A model generated the notes under the pieces. That model was given only the letters and a program-made list of their open reading frames with translations. It had not been told where the DNA came from and made no database searches. This document shows positions 33,564-41,747 of a DNA stretch of 64,000 bases, in pieces. The position numbers and the translations under genes are program-made. Origin of the DNA: JBBRYB01 sp038238115 (GTDB lineage: Bacteria; Actinomycetota; Actinomycetes; Propionibacteriales; Nocardioidaceae); assembly GCA_038238115.1 (NCBI GenBank), contig JBBRYB010000009.1, forward strand, positions 1 to 64,000, given 5' to 3'. Within the stretch, counting starts at the first letter, position 1. Each line of letters begins with the position of its first letter.

Positions 33564-34943
33564 TCAGGAGGCGAGGACCGCGCGCGTCGCTGCCGGGAGC
33601 GCATCGATGACAGACGTGGCCGTGATCGGCCCTCCGGATGAGGCCAACGTGGCGGCTGAGCCGTGCAGCCACGCGCCCACCGAGGCGGCGTCGACACAGT
33701 CCAGACCCGCAGCGAGCAGGCAGCCGACGATTCCGGACAACACGTCGCCCGCGCCGGCCGTCGCGAGCCACGGCACTCCCGTCGCATTGACGCGCACCCG
33801 CCCGTCCGGGGCCGCGACGACGGAGCGGGCCCCTTTGAGCAGGACCACCGCATCCCACCGAAGGGCGGCCTGCTGGGCGCTGCGCAGCATCTGCTGCTCC
33901 ACGTCGCCTCGGTCGACGTCCAGCATCCGCGCCAGCTCGCCGGCGTGCGGCGTCAAGACGGCGGGCCCAGCCAGCCGGGCCGGGAGGAAACGCAGCCCGT
34001 CCGCATCGACGACGGTTGGAAGTTGTTGGGCGAGGACATCGGCCACCGTGTCGGCCTGGTCGTCGCCCATGCCGGGCCCGACGACGTACGCCTGCACACG
34101 TCCCTGGCCGACCACGACCTCCGGGTGCCGGCTCCGCACGAGGTCGGCGCTGGCGCCGTCGTAGCGGACCATGCCGGCGAACCCGGCCGTGACCGCAGCG
34201 GACGTCGAGAGCAGCCCCGCCCCGGCATACTGCGCCGAGCCCGCCGCGATGCCGAGCACGCCGCGGCTGTACTTCTGGGCGTCGTGGCCGGCCCGCGGCA
34301 GCAGTTGGCGCACATCGTCGGCTTGCAGCGCCTCCACGACGGGCGCGCCGAGATACGGCGCGAGGCCGATATCCACGAGCGCGACCGCGCCCGCCGCCTC
34401 GGCCGCCGGGTCGACGAGCAGTCCCACCTTGTGGGTACCGAACGTGACGGTCAGCTCTGCGTGTGCGTGGGGCCCGTCGAGCTGGCCGGAGTCCACACCG
34501 ATGCCGCTCGGTACGTCGACCGACACGATCGGGGCGCGGACCGACGCCAGCAGGGCGGCGGCCCGCGCTCCGAGACCTGGGCGCCCACCGATGCCGACGA
34601 TCGCGTCGAGCACCAGGTCGGGACGTCCGACATCGTCGACGACGCGGCCGCCAGCAGCCCGGAAGTCCCGAAGGGCCGCCTCGTGCCCGCTGCCCGAGAC
34701 CAGGATTGCTTCGGCGGCCGTGCCGCGCCGGGCCAGTCGGGCCGCCGCGAAGAGAGCGTCGCCGCCGTTTGCGCCCGAGCCCGCGAGCACCAGCACCCGA
34801 GCGCCGTACCCCGAGCCCAGGAAGTCCGAACACGCCGTCGCAAGCCCGGTTGCTGCTCGCTGCATGAGTGAGCCGTCGGGGAGTTGACTCGCGAGCGCGG
34901 CCTCGGCGGCGCGGATCTGCTCGACGGTATGGGCCAGCCGCAT
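33564..34943 (-). CDS. nnrD: Bifunctional NAD(P)H-hydrate repair enzyme
   Basis: A 459-residue fusion of NAD(P)HX epimerase (N-terminal YjeF, about 1-205: RVLVLAGSGANGGDALFAAA) and ADP-dependent NAD(P)HX dehydratase (C-terminal: VDADGLRF, LTPHAGELARML, and GVPWLATAGAGDVLSG with the catalytic Asp). It repairs hydrated nicotinamide cofactors. The ATG at 34943 is 4 nt after the acpS stop, the normal arrangement in actinobacteria. Confidence 0.95.
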   Translation of the reverse strand: MRLAHTVEQIRAAEAALASQLPDGSLMQRAATGLATACSDFLGSGYGARVLVLAGSGANGGDALFAAARLARRGTAAEAILVSGSGHEAALRDFRAAGGRVVDDVGRPDLVLDAIVGIGGRPGLGARAAALLASVRAPIVSVDVPSGIGVDSGQLDGPHAHAELTVTFGTHKVGLLVDPAAEAAGAVALVDIGLAPYLGAPVVEALQADDVRQLLPRAGHDAQKYSRGVLGIAAGSAQYAGAGLLSTSAAVTAGFAGMVRYDGASADLVRSRHPEVVVGQGRVQAYVVGPGMGDDQADTVADVLAQQLPTVVDADGLRFLPARLAGPAVLTPHAGELARMLDVDRGDVEQQMLRSAQQAALRWDAVVLLKGARSVVAAPDGRVRVNATGVPWLATAGAGDVLSGIVGCLLAAGLDCVDAASVGAWLHGSAATLASSGGPITATSVIDALPAATRAVLAS

Positions 34944-34947
34944 CCGC

Positions 34948-35298
34948 TCACGCCTCCAAGATGACCACGGCCGACGCGATCCCGGCGTCGTGCGACAGCG
35001 AGACATGGGTATGGGCGACGGTGAGCTCGGCGGCGCGCCGCGCCACGGACCCGGACATGGCCAGGCTCGGCCGGCCGCTCTCATCGGTGCGGACCTCGGC
35101 GTCGAGCCACTGCAGCCCGGCCGGAGCCCCCAGCGCCTTGGCAAGCGCCTCCTTCGCAGCGAAGCGCGCCGCCAGCGATGCCAGCGGTCGCCGCAGTTCC
35201 AGCTCGGTGAAGAGCCGCGGCCGCATCCCGGGAGTGCGCTCGAGCGTCTCTGCGAACCGCTCGACGTCGACGACATCGATGCCGACGCCGACGATCAT
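34948..35298 (-). CDS. acpS: Holo-acyl-carrier-protein synthase
   Basis: A 116-residue 4'-phosphopantetheinyl transferase that activates ACP with CoA. It has the family signature VGVGIDVVDVERF with the Mg-binding Asp, ARFAAKEALAKALG with the Glu and Lys, and the C-terminal HVSLSHDAG. It heads the operon acpS-nnrD-alr-hydrolase-tsaE-tsaB-rimI-tsaD and is divergent from coaA across 67 nt, where promoters for both must lie. Confidence 0.95.
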   Translation of the reverse strand: MIVGVGIDVVDVERFAETLERTPGMRPRLFTELELRRPLASLAARFAAKEALAKALGAPAGLQWLDAEVRTDESGRPSLAMSGSVARRAAELTVAHTHVSLSHDAGIASAVVILEA

Positions 35299-35365
35299 GG
35301 CTGGTCGGCTCCGGGCATGGCCCTCACACTACCCAGCACGGCGCGTTCGGCCCACGCAGGAAACA

Positions 35366-36322
35366 ATGACGCCCATGCCCGCCGAAGACCAGTCCCCGTA
35401 CGTGGAGCTCGACCGTGCCGCCTGGGCTGCTCTGGCCGAATCCATGTCCTCGCCGTTGTCGGCGGGCGAGGTCGAGAGGCTGCGCGGCCTCGGGGACGAG
35501 CTCGACCTCGACGAGGTCGCCGACGTCTACCTGCCGATCTCCCGGCTGTTGAGCCTCTACGTGCGCCATGTCGGCACCCTCTACCGTGACACCGCCGCCT
35601 TCTTGGGCGACGCGCAGCCGGAGCGCACTCCGTTCGTGATCGGCATCGCGGGCTCGGTCGCGGTCGGCAAGTCGACGACCGCGCGCCTGCTTCGTGAGCT
35701 GCTCGCGCACTGGCCCGAGCACCCGCACGTCGCTCTCGTCACGACCGACGGTTTCCTCTACTCCAATGCCGAGCTGGAGCGCCGCGGCATCCTCAACCGC
35801 AAAGGGTTCCCGGAGTCCTACGATCGGCGCACGCTGCTCAGGTTCGTCATCGACATCAAGTCGGGCAAGGACGAGCTGTCGGCGCCGGTCTACTCGCACC
35901 TGAAGTACGACGTGCTGCCCGACCAGCGTCTGGAGCTGGGGCGACCCGACATCGTGCTGATCGAGGGGCTCAACGTGCTTCAGCCGGCCCGCCTCACCGC
36001 CGACGGGCGCGTCGGGCTCGCGGTGCGAGACTTCTTCGACTTCTCCGTGTACGTCGACGCGGCAACACCCGACATCCGCAGCTGGTACGCGACCCGATTT
36101 CTGCGCCTGTGGGAGACCGCCTTCCGTGACCCCGCGTCGTACTTCCACCGCTACGCGCATCTCAGCGAGGCCGAGGCCGTCGCGGAGGCCGAGCTGATCT
36201 GGGACTCGATCAACGGCCCCAACCTGGACGGCAACATCAAGCCCACCCGCAGCCGCGCCACCCTGGTGCTCCGCAAGGACGCTGACCACTCCGTTCGCTA
36301 CGTCCGCCTCCGCAAGCTCTGA
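35366..36322 (+). CDS. coaA: Type I pantothenate kinase
   Basis: A 318-residue P-loop kinase phosphorylating pantothenate, the first step of CoA synthesis. The P-loop is GIAGSVAVGKSTTARLL; VTTDGFLYSN, RKGFPESYD and IVLIEGLNVLQ are classic CoaA motifs. The ATG at 35366 has AGGAA close upstream; a long upstream frame antisense to acpS was discarded. Divergence from acpS pairs a CoA-making gene with a CoA-using one. Confidence 0.96.
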   Translation: MTPMPAEDQSPYVELDRAAWAALAESMSSPLSAGEVERLRGLGDELDLDEVADVYLPISRLLSLYVRHVGTLYRDTAAFLGDAQPERTPFVIGIAGSVAVGKSTTARLLRELLAHWPEHPHVALVTTDGFLYSNAELERRGILNRKGFPESYDRRTLLRFVIDIKSGKDELSAPVYSHLKYDVLPDQRLELGRPDIVLIEGLNVLQPARLTADGRVGLAVRDFFDFSVYVDAATPDIRSWYATRFLRLWETAFRDPASYFHRYAHLSEAEAVAEAELIWDSINGPNLDGNIKPTRSRATLVLRKDADHSVRYVRLRKL

Positions 36323-36346
36323 CCCTGGTGCGCCTGCCATGTCCCC

Positions 36347-36393
36347 CCCTCCCGCCGAGACGCCGGCAAGGGCCCACTTCTGCCGGCGTGTCG
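36347..36393 (+). repeat. REP-like 47-nt palindromic repeat, copy B (best hairpin)
   Basis: It lies 24 nt after the coaA stop, between convergent genes. The stem ACGCCGGCA / TGCCGGCGT is perfect over 9 bp with a 12-nt loop that can pair further (AAG/CTT). Copies A (14540), C (41701, inverted) and D (41199, inverted) share the frame. As the strongest hairpin of the four it may act as the coaA terminator. Confidence 0.7.
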
Positions 36394-36539
36394 TTACTCA
36401 ACAGCGAGTGGGGAGACGCCGCCGACGCTCGGGTACCGCCGTGCCGCACCACCTCGCTGATGACGAGTGCGACCAGGAACTGCCCTGCGCCGGTCGAGTT
36501 GGCAAGCGGTTGCGCACGTGCGTCAGGCGAGACCGACGC

Positions 36540-37163
36540 TTAGCCGACCCCGTGCCGCTCAGCCCACAGTGCTGCCTGGGTGCGGTCGACAACGCCGATT
36601 CGTTGGAAGGTCGATGTCAGGTGTGCCTTGACCGTGCGCTCACTGATACCGAGGCGGCGCGCGATCTGCTTGTTGGCCAGGCCCTGGCGCACGAGCGAGA
36701 GCACCTCGGTCTCGCGCGGTGTGAGGTCTACGGGACCACCCCTCGACGCCGTACGCGCCGTCAGGAGCTGACGTGCCGCCCGCGGATGCAACGGCGACTC
36801 GCCGCGGGCCGCCGCACGGATGCCTTCGAGCAGGTCGTCCGGCTCGGCGTCCTTGAGGAGGTAGCCGACTGCGCCGGCGTCGAGGGCCGCGACGATGCGC
36901 TCGCGGTCGGAGAACGACGTCAGGACGACGACCTGCGCCGCGCTGTTGGCGGCCACGATGCGTCGGGTCGCCGACACGCCGTCCACTTCGGGCATCTGCA
37001 GATCCATGAGTACGACGTCCGGCCGCGTCTCGAGCACGACGCTGACCGCCTCGGCGCCGTTGGCCGCCGAGCCGACGACCTCGATGCCCTCGATTCCGCT
37101 GAGCAGCTGCTCGAGCCCGAGCCGCACCATCGCATGGTCGTCGACGAGCACCACGGTGATCAC
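36540..37163 (-). CDS. NarL/FixJ-family response regulator
   Basis: A 207-residue regulator. The receiver domain has D8-D9, the phospho-acceptor D54 in VVLMDLQMPEVDG and Lys in GYLLKDA. A LuxR-type helix-turn-helix follows (LTPRETEVLSLVRQGLANKQ, then IARRLGISERTVKAHL). It overlaps the stop of the kinase gene by ATGA and is its cognate regulator. Targets cannot be inferred, though the next genes downstream in the genome are unrelated. Confidence 0.93.
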   Translation of the reverse strand: MITVVLVDDHAMVRLGLEQLLSGIEGIEVVGSAANGAEAVSVVLETRPDVVLMDLQMPEVDGVSATRRIVAANSAAQVVVLTSFSDRERIVAALDAGAVGYLLKDAEPDDLLEGIRAAARGESPLHPRAARQLLTARTASRGGPVDLTPRETEVLSLVRQGLANKQIARRLGISERTVKAHLTSTFQRIGVVDRTQAALWAERHGVG

Positions 37164-38524
37164 GTCGCCACTTCCAAGGTCACTCGCGTGCCCTCGCCGG
37201 GCGCCGAGCTGATGTCGAGCCGGCCGCCGGACTCGACGATGAGGTCGCGCAGGCCGCGCAGGCCAAGGTGGCCTTCGCGCGGCACGGTGTGCGGCTCGAA
37301 GCCGGCGCCGTTGTCGGCGACCTCCAACAACACGACGAGGTCACCGGGGACGGCGACAGTGACCCGCATCTGGGTGGGCCGGCCATGACGCACAGCGTTA
37401 CGCACCGCCTCCTGGGCAACCCTCCAGACCAGCGCGACAGCCTCGTCCCGGACATGGCTCGTGTCGTCGACATGGAGGTTGACCTCGATGCCGGCCGCCG
37501 AGGCTGGCGCGACCAGGTCATCCAAGGCGGCGGCGAGCCCCTCGGTACGCAGGTCCGGCGGATAGATCTCGACGAGCAGTGACCGCAGGGCGCGCAGGCT
37601 GTGCCTGACGCCGCTGCCGAGCTTCTCCAGGCGCCGGGCCACCTCAGGTCGATCCGCCAGCTCTCGCGCCGTAGCCGAGGCGGCGAAGGAGATGCCGGCA
37701 AGGTCCTGCACGACGCCGTCGTGCAGATCACGCGCGATCCGCCTCCGCTCGCCCTCCGAGGCCTCGACCGCAGCCATCAGGAGGCGCTCACGCTCTGCCG
37801 CCGAGGCGCCCAGTCGCCGGGCCAGCACCCATACCAGGGGCACGGTCAGCAGCATGAAGAGGAGCAGTGCGGCGACCGTGATCGGGCGGAAGGCGCCGAG
37901 CACTTCGGCACTGCGGCGAGACACCGTGTCGTAGGAGTAATAGGCCTCGAAGAGCAGCGGCTCGCCGCCGGGCACGACAACCTGGGTGTAGACCTCGAGA
38001 AGCCGGCCGAAGCTGCGCTCGTAGCGGTTCTCCGACTGGGTCAGGTCTGAGAGGCCGGCATCGCTTCCGCCGCCGAGCAGCACGGCGCGCTCCTCGGCGC
38101 CGAGGTTGAAGCGATGTCCGATCAGCCTTGCCTCGTCGGAGTAGACGATTCTCCCTCGTGCGTTCCAGATCTTGATGCGCAGCACGTCGCCGACGACCAG
38201 CCGCTTCAGGGCAAGTTGATCGAAGCGGTCGAGCGCGGCAGATTGCTCGTCGACGAGGGCGCGGGTGAGCGCAGGTTGCACGACGGCTCTCGCCAGGAGG
38301 GTCGTGGTGGCCCGCGCGTCGGCAACCGCCTCGTCGGTGGCGGCTCGCTGGCTCAGCCACTGCGTCCCCACCACCAGCACGGCCAGCGCGACGAGCCCAG
38401 CCGCGATGAACTGCAGGACCGGCCGATTGCGAGCGCGACGACGAGCAGCCGCCACGGTGCCGGGGTTACCGGGCCGCGGCGGCTGCGGACGTTGCTTCAT
38501 GGTGACAGCTTCATCGGATGCCAT
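37160..38524 (-). CDS. NarL-type sensor histidine kinase (HisKA_3)
   Basis: A 454-residue membrane sensor. The first TM lies near 28-50 (VLQFIAAGLVALAVLVVG). A periplasmic sensor of about 170 residues follows, then a second TM (PITVAALLLFMLLTVPLVW). The dimerisation helix holds the acceptor His in RRRIARDLHDGVVQDLAG, and the ATPase domain has AQEAVRNAVRHGRP and GHLGLRGLRDLI. The start is uncertain (ATG at 38524 or 38500); neither has a strong ribosome site. It is paired with the overlapping regulator downstream. Confidence 0.9.
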   Translation of the reverse strand: MASDEAVTMKQRPQPPRPGNPGTVAAARRRARNRPVLQFIAAGLVALAVLVVGTQWLSQRAATDEAVADARATTTLLARAVVQPALTRALVDEQSAALDRFDQLALKRLVVGDVLRIKIWNARGRIVYSDEARLIGHRFNLGAEERAVLLGGGSDAGLSDLTQSENRYERSFGRLLEVYTQVVVPGGEPLLFEAYYSYDTVSRRSAEVLGAFRPITVAALLLFMLLTVPLVWVLARRLGASAAERERLLMAAVEASEGERRRIARDLHDGVVQDLAGISFAASATARELADRPEVARRLEKLGSGVRHSLRALRSLLVEIYPPDLRTEGLAAALDDLVAPASAAGIEVNLHVDDTSHVRDEAVALVWRVAQEAVRNAVRHGRPTQMRVTVAVPGDLVVLLEVADNGAGFEPHTVPREGHLGLRGLRDLIVESGGRLDISSAPGEGTRVTLEVAT

Positions 38525-38546
38525 CAGTATGACCGAGGCACACCCC

Positions 38547-38936
38547 TCAGATCGTGACACCGCCTCGGCACGTCTCACCGGTATTGCGGTTGACGGCACG
38601 CCAGCCGACCCGGTCGGAGCCGCGCGTGTTGATGATGCGGCGCTCGACAGTGAACGAGCCGCTGCGCCCTCCGGTCGTGGCCTTGCCGCGCATCGAGACC
38701 CTGCCGTCGTGAAGGATTCGCCAATGCCAGGTCTGTCCCCTCACGTTCGAATCGACCTCGCCTTCGACCTCGAGGCGTCCGTTGTCGGGCTTCGCCTTGA
38801 CCTTCCATGACGCGTTGTGCGAACAGCCACCCTGCCTGGTCACATCGCTGCTGTTGGCCATCGCGGGCGCGGAAGCGGTCGCGGCGAAGCCGAGGGCCAT
38901 CAGGGCCACTGATGTACGAGATATCCATCGATGCAT
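38547..38936 (-). CDS. Small secreted hypothetical protein
   Basis: A 129-residue exported protein of unknown function. The signal peptide spans about 1-28 (SVALMALGFAATASAPAMA). The mature part is a compact beta-rich domain with one Cys near each end (GGCSHNASWKV and GETCRGG), which could form a disulfide. The ATG at 38936 is preferred to one 12 nt upstream because GGAGGA lies just before it. I recall similar short proteins in related genera but no characterised member. It stands upstream of the two-component pair on the same strand. Confidence 0.7.
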   Translation of the reverse strand: MHRWISRTSVALMALGFAATASAPAMANSSDVTRQGGCSHNASWKVKAKPDNGRLEVEGEVDSNVRGQTWHWRILHDGRVSMRGKATTGGRSGSFTVERRIINTRGSDRVGWRAVNRNTGETCRGGVTI

Positions 38937-39072
38937 GTCGTCCTCCAAGGTTTTGGGTCAGTACGACAAGGCTCGCGGTCGGCATGGGCGCTTCACAATT
39001 GTCCGGTAGTACTACGACCCGCGAGGTATGCGTCGTGCTGAGCAACGACTTCTGCGCTGTGGCGGCGACATT

Positions 39073-40068
39073 TCAGATCTTGAGCTGCATCTCCGCGAGC
39101 CGCTCGACCGGTCGGAAACCCAGTGCGTCGTTGATCGTGACCATGGGACCGTTGGACTCGGCGTTCCACGAGTGCACGAGCCGGACCTCGGCAAAGCTCG
39201 CTTGGAATGCGCGCAGGTTTGCGACCTTGCTGGCGATGCCCAGCCGGTGCCCGCGGTGTCCGGGGAGCACCAACGTGCCGCCCTGCCAGGCCGTGTCCGA
39301 CTGCTGGTCCGTCGTCATCATCTCGGTGAGCGCCACCATCGTTCCGTCGCGAGTGATGGCGGCCGTCCCCCTGGAGTGCCGACCCGGGGCGCGGAAGCGG
39401 GCCTCGGCGCTGCGCACCCGGTCCAGGTCCCACACCTCGGCCTCGAGCTCGAGGGAACCCAGCGGCGCCTCGTCATTGAAGGCAGCCTGCAGTGTGCAAT
39501 AGCCCTCCACCAGCTCGTCGGGCACCTTATCGCCGATGGCGACGAACTCGTAGTCGCGATGGTGAGGCTCGGCCTGCTCCGCGAGCCGGTCGAGCAGGGT
39601 CTGCGCGACCGGCAGCTCGAGGACGCGATGCAGTTCGAGGGACCCGAGCTCGAAGGCGTGTCGAGTGAGCAGGTCGTGACCCGCCGAGCCGCTGTCGAGC
39701 GGCATGGTGGCCTCGCTGATGACCGTTCGGCGGCCCGCGGCACGGGCGAGGTCGACCGAAGCCTGCAAGAGTGCGGTGCCCACCCCGCGGCGGCGTTGGG
39801 CCGGACGCACGATCGGCTCGATGTAAGCGACGTGCGTGTTGTCGAGCCGCGGCAAGATGACCTGGTTGACGCCGAGGACCTCGTCCCCATCCATGGCTGC
39901 GATCGGGTGCTGCTCGACGGCGTTGCTCGTGTCGCGAAAAGCCACGGTGGCGGCTTGCAGGGACCAAAACGCCGCGTAGGGACGCTCGTAGGCGTCACCT
40001 TCGCGGCCCGCCTCCCAGAACTTCCGGACCAGGTCATCGTCGTGTACGTCGATCTCGCCCGTCCACAC
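39073..40068 (-). CDS. Tandem-GNAT N-acetyltransferase
   Basis: About 331 residues with two GNAT domains, the layout of mycothiol synthase-like proteins. The first has an acetyl-CoA loop at RPAQRRRGVGTALLQASVDL. The second has VLPGHRGHRLGIASKVAN and a C-terminal NAESNGPMVTINDALGFRPV that is typical of this subgroup. The GTG at 40068 (WTGEIDVHDD) is the best start within the open frame; no strong ribosome site is seen. The substrate is unknown. Confidence 0.78.
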   Translation of the reverse strand: MWTGEIDVHDDDLVRKFWEAGREGDAYERPYAAFWSLQAATVAFRDTSNAVEQHPIAAMDGDEVLGVNQVILPRLDNTHVAYIEPIVRPAQRRRGVGTALLQASVDLARAAGRRTVISEATMPLDSGSAGHDLLTRHAFELGSLELHRVLELPVAQTLLDRLAEQAEPHHRDYEFVAIGDKVPDELVEGYCTLQAAFNDEAPLGSLELEAEVWDLDRVRSAEARFRAPGRHSRGTAAITRDGTMVALTEMMTTDQQSDTAWQGGTLVLPGHRGHRLGIASKVANLRAFQASFAEVRLVHSWNAESNGPMVTINDALGFRPVERLAEMQLKI

Positions 40069-40174
40069 AGGACTCGAGCCTAGGGCCCGCCTCGCGGGTC
40101 GCCAACGGGTTTTCCGCTTCCCGCCACGCCGGCAGACGACCGCCGAAGCCGCGCGGCCAGGACATGATGGGCAG

Positions 40175-41113
40175 GTGCTGCACCTACGACTTCGCGTGCC
40201 GGACGACCTCACCGACCAGGTCACGTCCCGCCTGCGTGACGACCCGACGGTGACCGACGTACTCGCGATCCGCCATGCCTACGTCAAGCCGCACGGCTGC
40301 CTGGTCATGGCAGACGTCGCCCGCGAGAACGCGCAGACGATCCTGGCCGACCTGCGTGAGCTAGGGCTCAGCCGGGAAGGGGCGATCGCGCTGAGCGAGT
40401 CCGAGACGATCATGAGCGACGCGGCCCGCGATGCCGAGCGTGCCGCGCCGGGCACCCCGATCGACGCGGTCGTCTGGGACCTGATCGAGGACCGCACCCG
40501 CGACGACGTGCGGCTGTCCTGGGCGTTCGTCTCGTTCCTCACCCTCGCCACGCTCATCGCGAGCGTGGGTCGCCTGCTCGACCAGCCGATCCTGATCGTC
40601 GGCGCGATGGTGGTGGGTCCGGAGTTCGCTCCTGTGGCAGCGATCTGCTTCGCCCTGGCCCGCCCACGCTTGTCGCTGCTGCGGCCGGCGCTGGTCACCC
40701 TGCTCGGCGGAGTGGCGGCGGCGGTGGCTGTGGCGGCCGCCCTCGGTGCCGTCGTTCATGCCTTCGGCGGCTTCACGTCGTACCAGCTGACTCACGGGCC
40801 GCTTACCGACTTCATCGTGCAGCCCGATATCTGGTCGTTCGTGATCGCCTTGATCGCTGGTGTTGCGGGGATCTTGTCGCTCACCACGTCCAAGTCGGCG
40901 ACCTTGGTGGGCGTCTTCATCTCGGTCACGACGGTGCCCGCCATCGGTACTCTCTCGCTCTCGCTGGCCACCGCTAACGGCACGAGCGCGCGTAGCTCAC
41001 TGCTCCAGCTTGGCCTCAACCTGTCCGGCCTCGTCATCGCGGGAACCATCACCCTGCTCGTGCAGAGACTGGTGTGGCTGCGCGTACGGCGCCTGCACCA
41101 TGGACGAGCCTGA
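40175..41113 (+). CDS. DUF389 family membrane protein
   Basis: A 312-residue protein with a soluble N-terminal domain of about 110 residues, then the DUF389 membrane block: LSWAFVSFLTLATLIASVGR, LIVGAMVVGPEFAPVAAICF, and four to five more segments. DUF389 proteins are widespread but their function is not established. The GTG at 40175 starts just after an AGG. It lies alone, convergent with the small membrane gene at 41120. Confidence 0.85.
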   Translation: MLHLRLRVPDDLTDQVTSRLRDDPTVTDVLAIRHAYVKPHGCLVMADVARENAQTILADLRELGLSREGAIALSESETIMSDAARDAERAAPGTPIDAVVWDLIEDRTRDDVRLSWAFVSFLTLATLIASVGRLLDQPILIVGAMVVGPEFAPVAAICFALARPRLSLLRPALVTLLGGVAAAVAVAAALGAVVHAFGGFTSYQLTHGPLTDFIVQPDIWSFVIALIAGVAGILSLTTSKSATLVGVFISVTTVPAIGTLSLSLATANGTSARSSLLQLGLNLSGLVIAGTITLLVQRLVWLRVRRLHHGRA

Positions 41114-41119
41114 CTCGCC

Positions 41120-41590
41120 TCAGGCCAGTGGACAGCACCTTGCGGCCCGGCCCTCGGTTGGAGTCGTTGCGCACGAAACCGGGAGCAGACCTGGCGCGCG
41201 CCACGCCGGCAATGCCGGGCCTTGGCCGGCCTCTCGGCGGGAAGGGTCAGCGGCGACCCCGCCAGGCCCGGGACAACACCAGGTGAGCACGACGTTGAGC
41301 ACAGCAAACGGTGACAGCCACACCGCGTCACCCATCCGCAGCCCCAGGCCATGCAGCACGAAGAACGGCAGCGACCAGGGCAGCGCAACAAGCCCGACGA
41401 GCACCAGGCCAAGGGCCGCGCCGATGTTGCCGTCGATGTGGCTTCCGTATCCATCGTCATAGGCCAGATAGGCGTACCAGTAGTAGGACAACGCGAATGC
41501 CACAATAAGCGCATGCAGGGTGGGGGCGATGAGATACCACCGCCTGGAGGTACTCGAATGTCGAGGCCGTGGCTCGATTTGCTCTACCAT
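41120..41590 (-). CDS. Small three-TM membrane protein with repeat-derived C-terminus
   Basis: A 156-residue ORF. The first 105 residues contain three membrane segments (LHALIVAFALSYYWYAYLAY; ALGLVLVGLVALPWSLPFFV; WLSPFAVLNVVLTWC) and look genuine. The last 50 residues are Pro/Ala/Arg-rich and are encoded partly by the REP-like copy D at 41199-41246, so the natural stop was probably lost when the repeat arose. No family is recognised. Confidence 0.55.
   Translation of the reverse strand: MVEQIEPRPRHSSTSRRWYLIAPTLHALIVAFALSYYWYAYLAYDDGYGSHIDGNIGAALGLVLVGLVALPWSLPFFVLHGLGLRMGDAVWLSPFAVLNVVLTWCCPGPGGVAADPSRREAGQGPALPAWRAPGLLPVSCATTPTEGRAARCCPLA
41199..41246 (-). repeat. REP-like palindromic repeat, copy D (inside an ORF)
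   Basis: In inverted orientation to copies A and B; 48 nt with one inserted base. It keeps CCGCCGAGAGGCCGG at one end and TTGCCGGCGTGGCG at the other. It overlaps the 3' part of the membrane-protein ORF. Confidence 0.6.
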
Positions 41591-41700
41591 CCTGCGACCC
41601 GAACCTGCGACCCCGATCTCGCCGCATCGATGCGGACCAACGAGAGTCTATCGGGGCGACGCCTGGGTCCGTGGAGTTAAACGCCGCCGACGAGGCGGCC

Positions 41701-41747
41701 CGACACGCCGTCAAGGCCGGGCCTTTGCTGGCGTCTCGGCGAAGGGG
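41701..41747 (-). repeat. REP-like palindromic repeat, copy C (abuts glmM stop)
   Basis: A 47-nt inverted copy starting at the base after the glmM TAA. The hairpin combines ACGCC / GGCGT outside with AAGG / CCTT around a CCCGG core. Its position and orientation fit a glmM terminator. Confidence 0.65.

Noticed and set aside
40100..40140. A fifth copy of the REP-like repeat
   Set aside because: Only CCACGCCGGCAG is shared; the second arm and the loop are absent.
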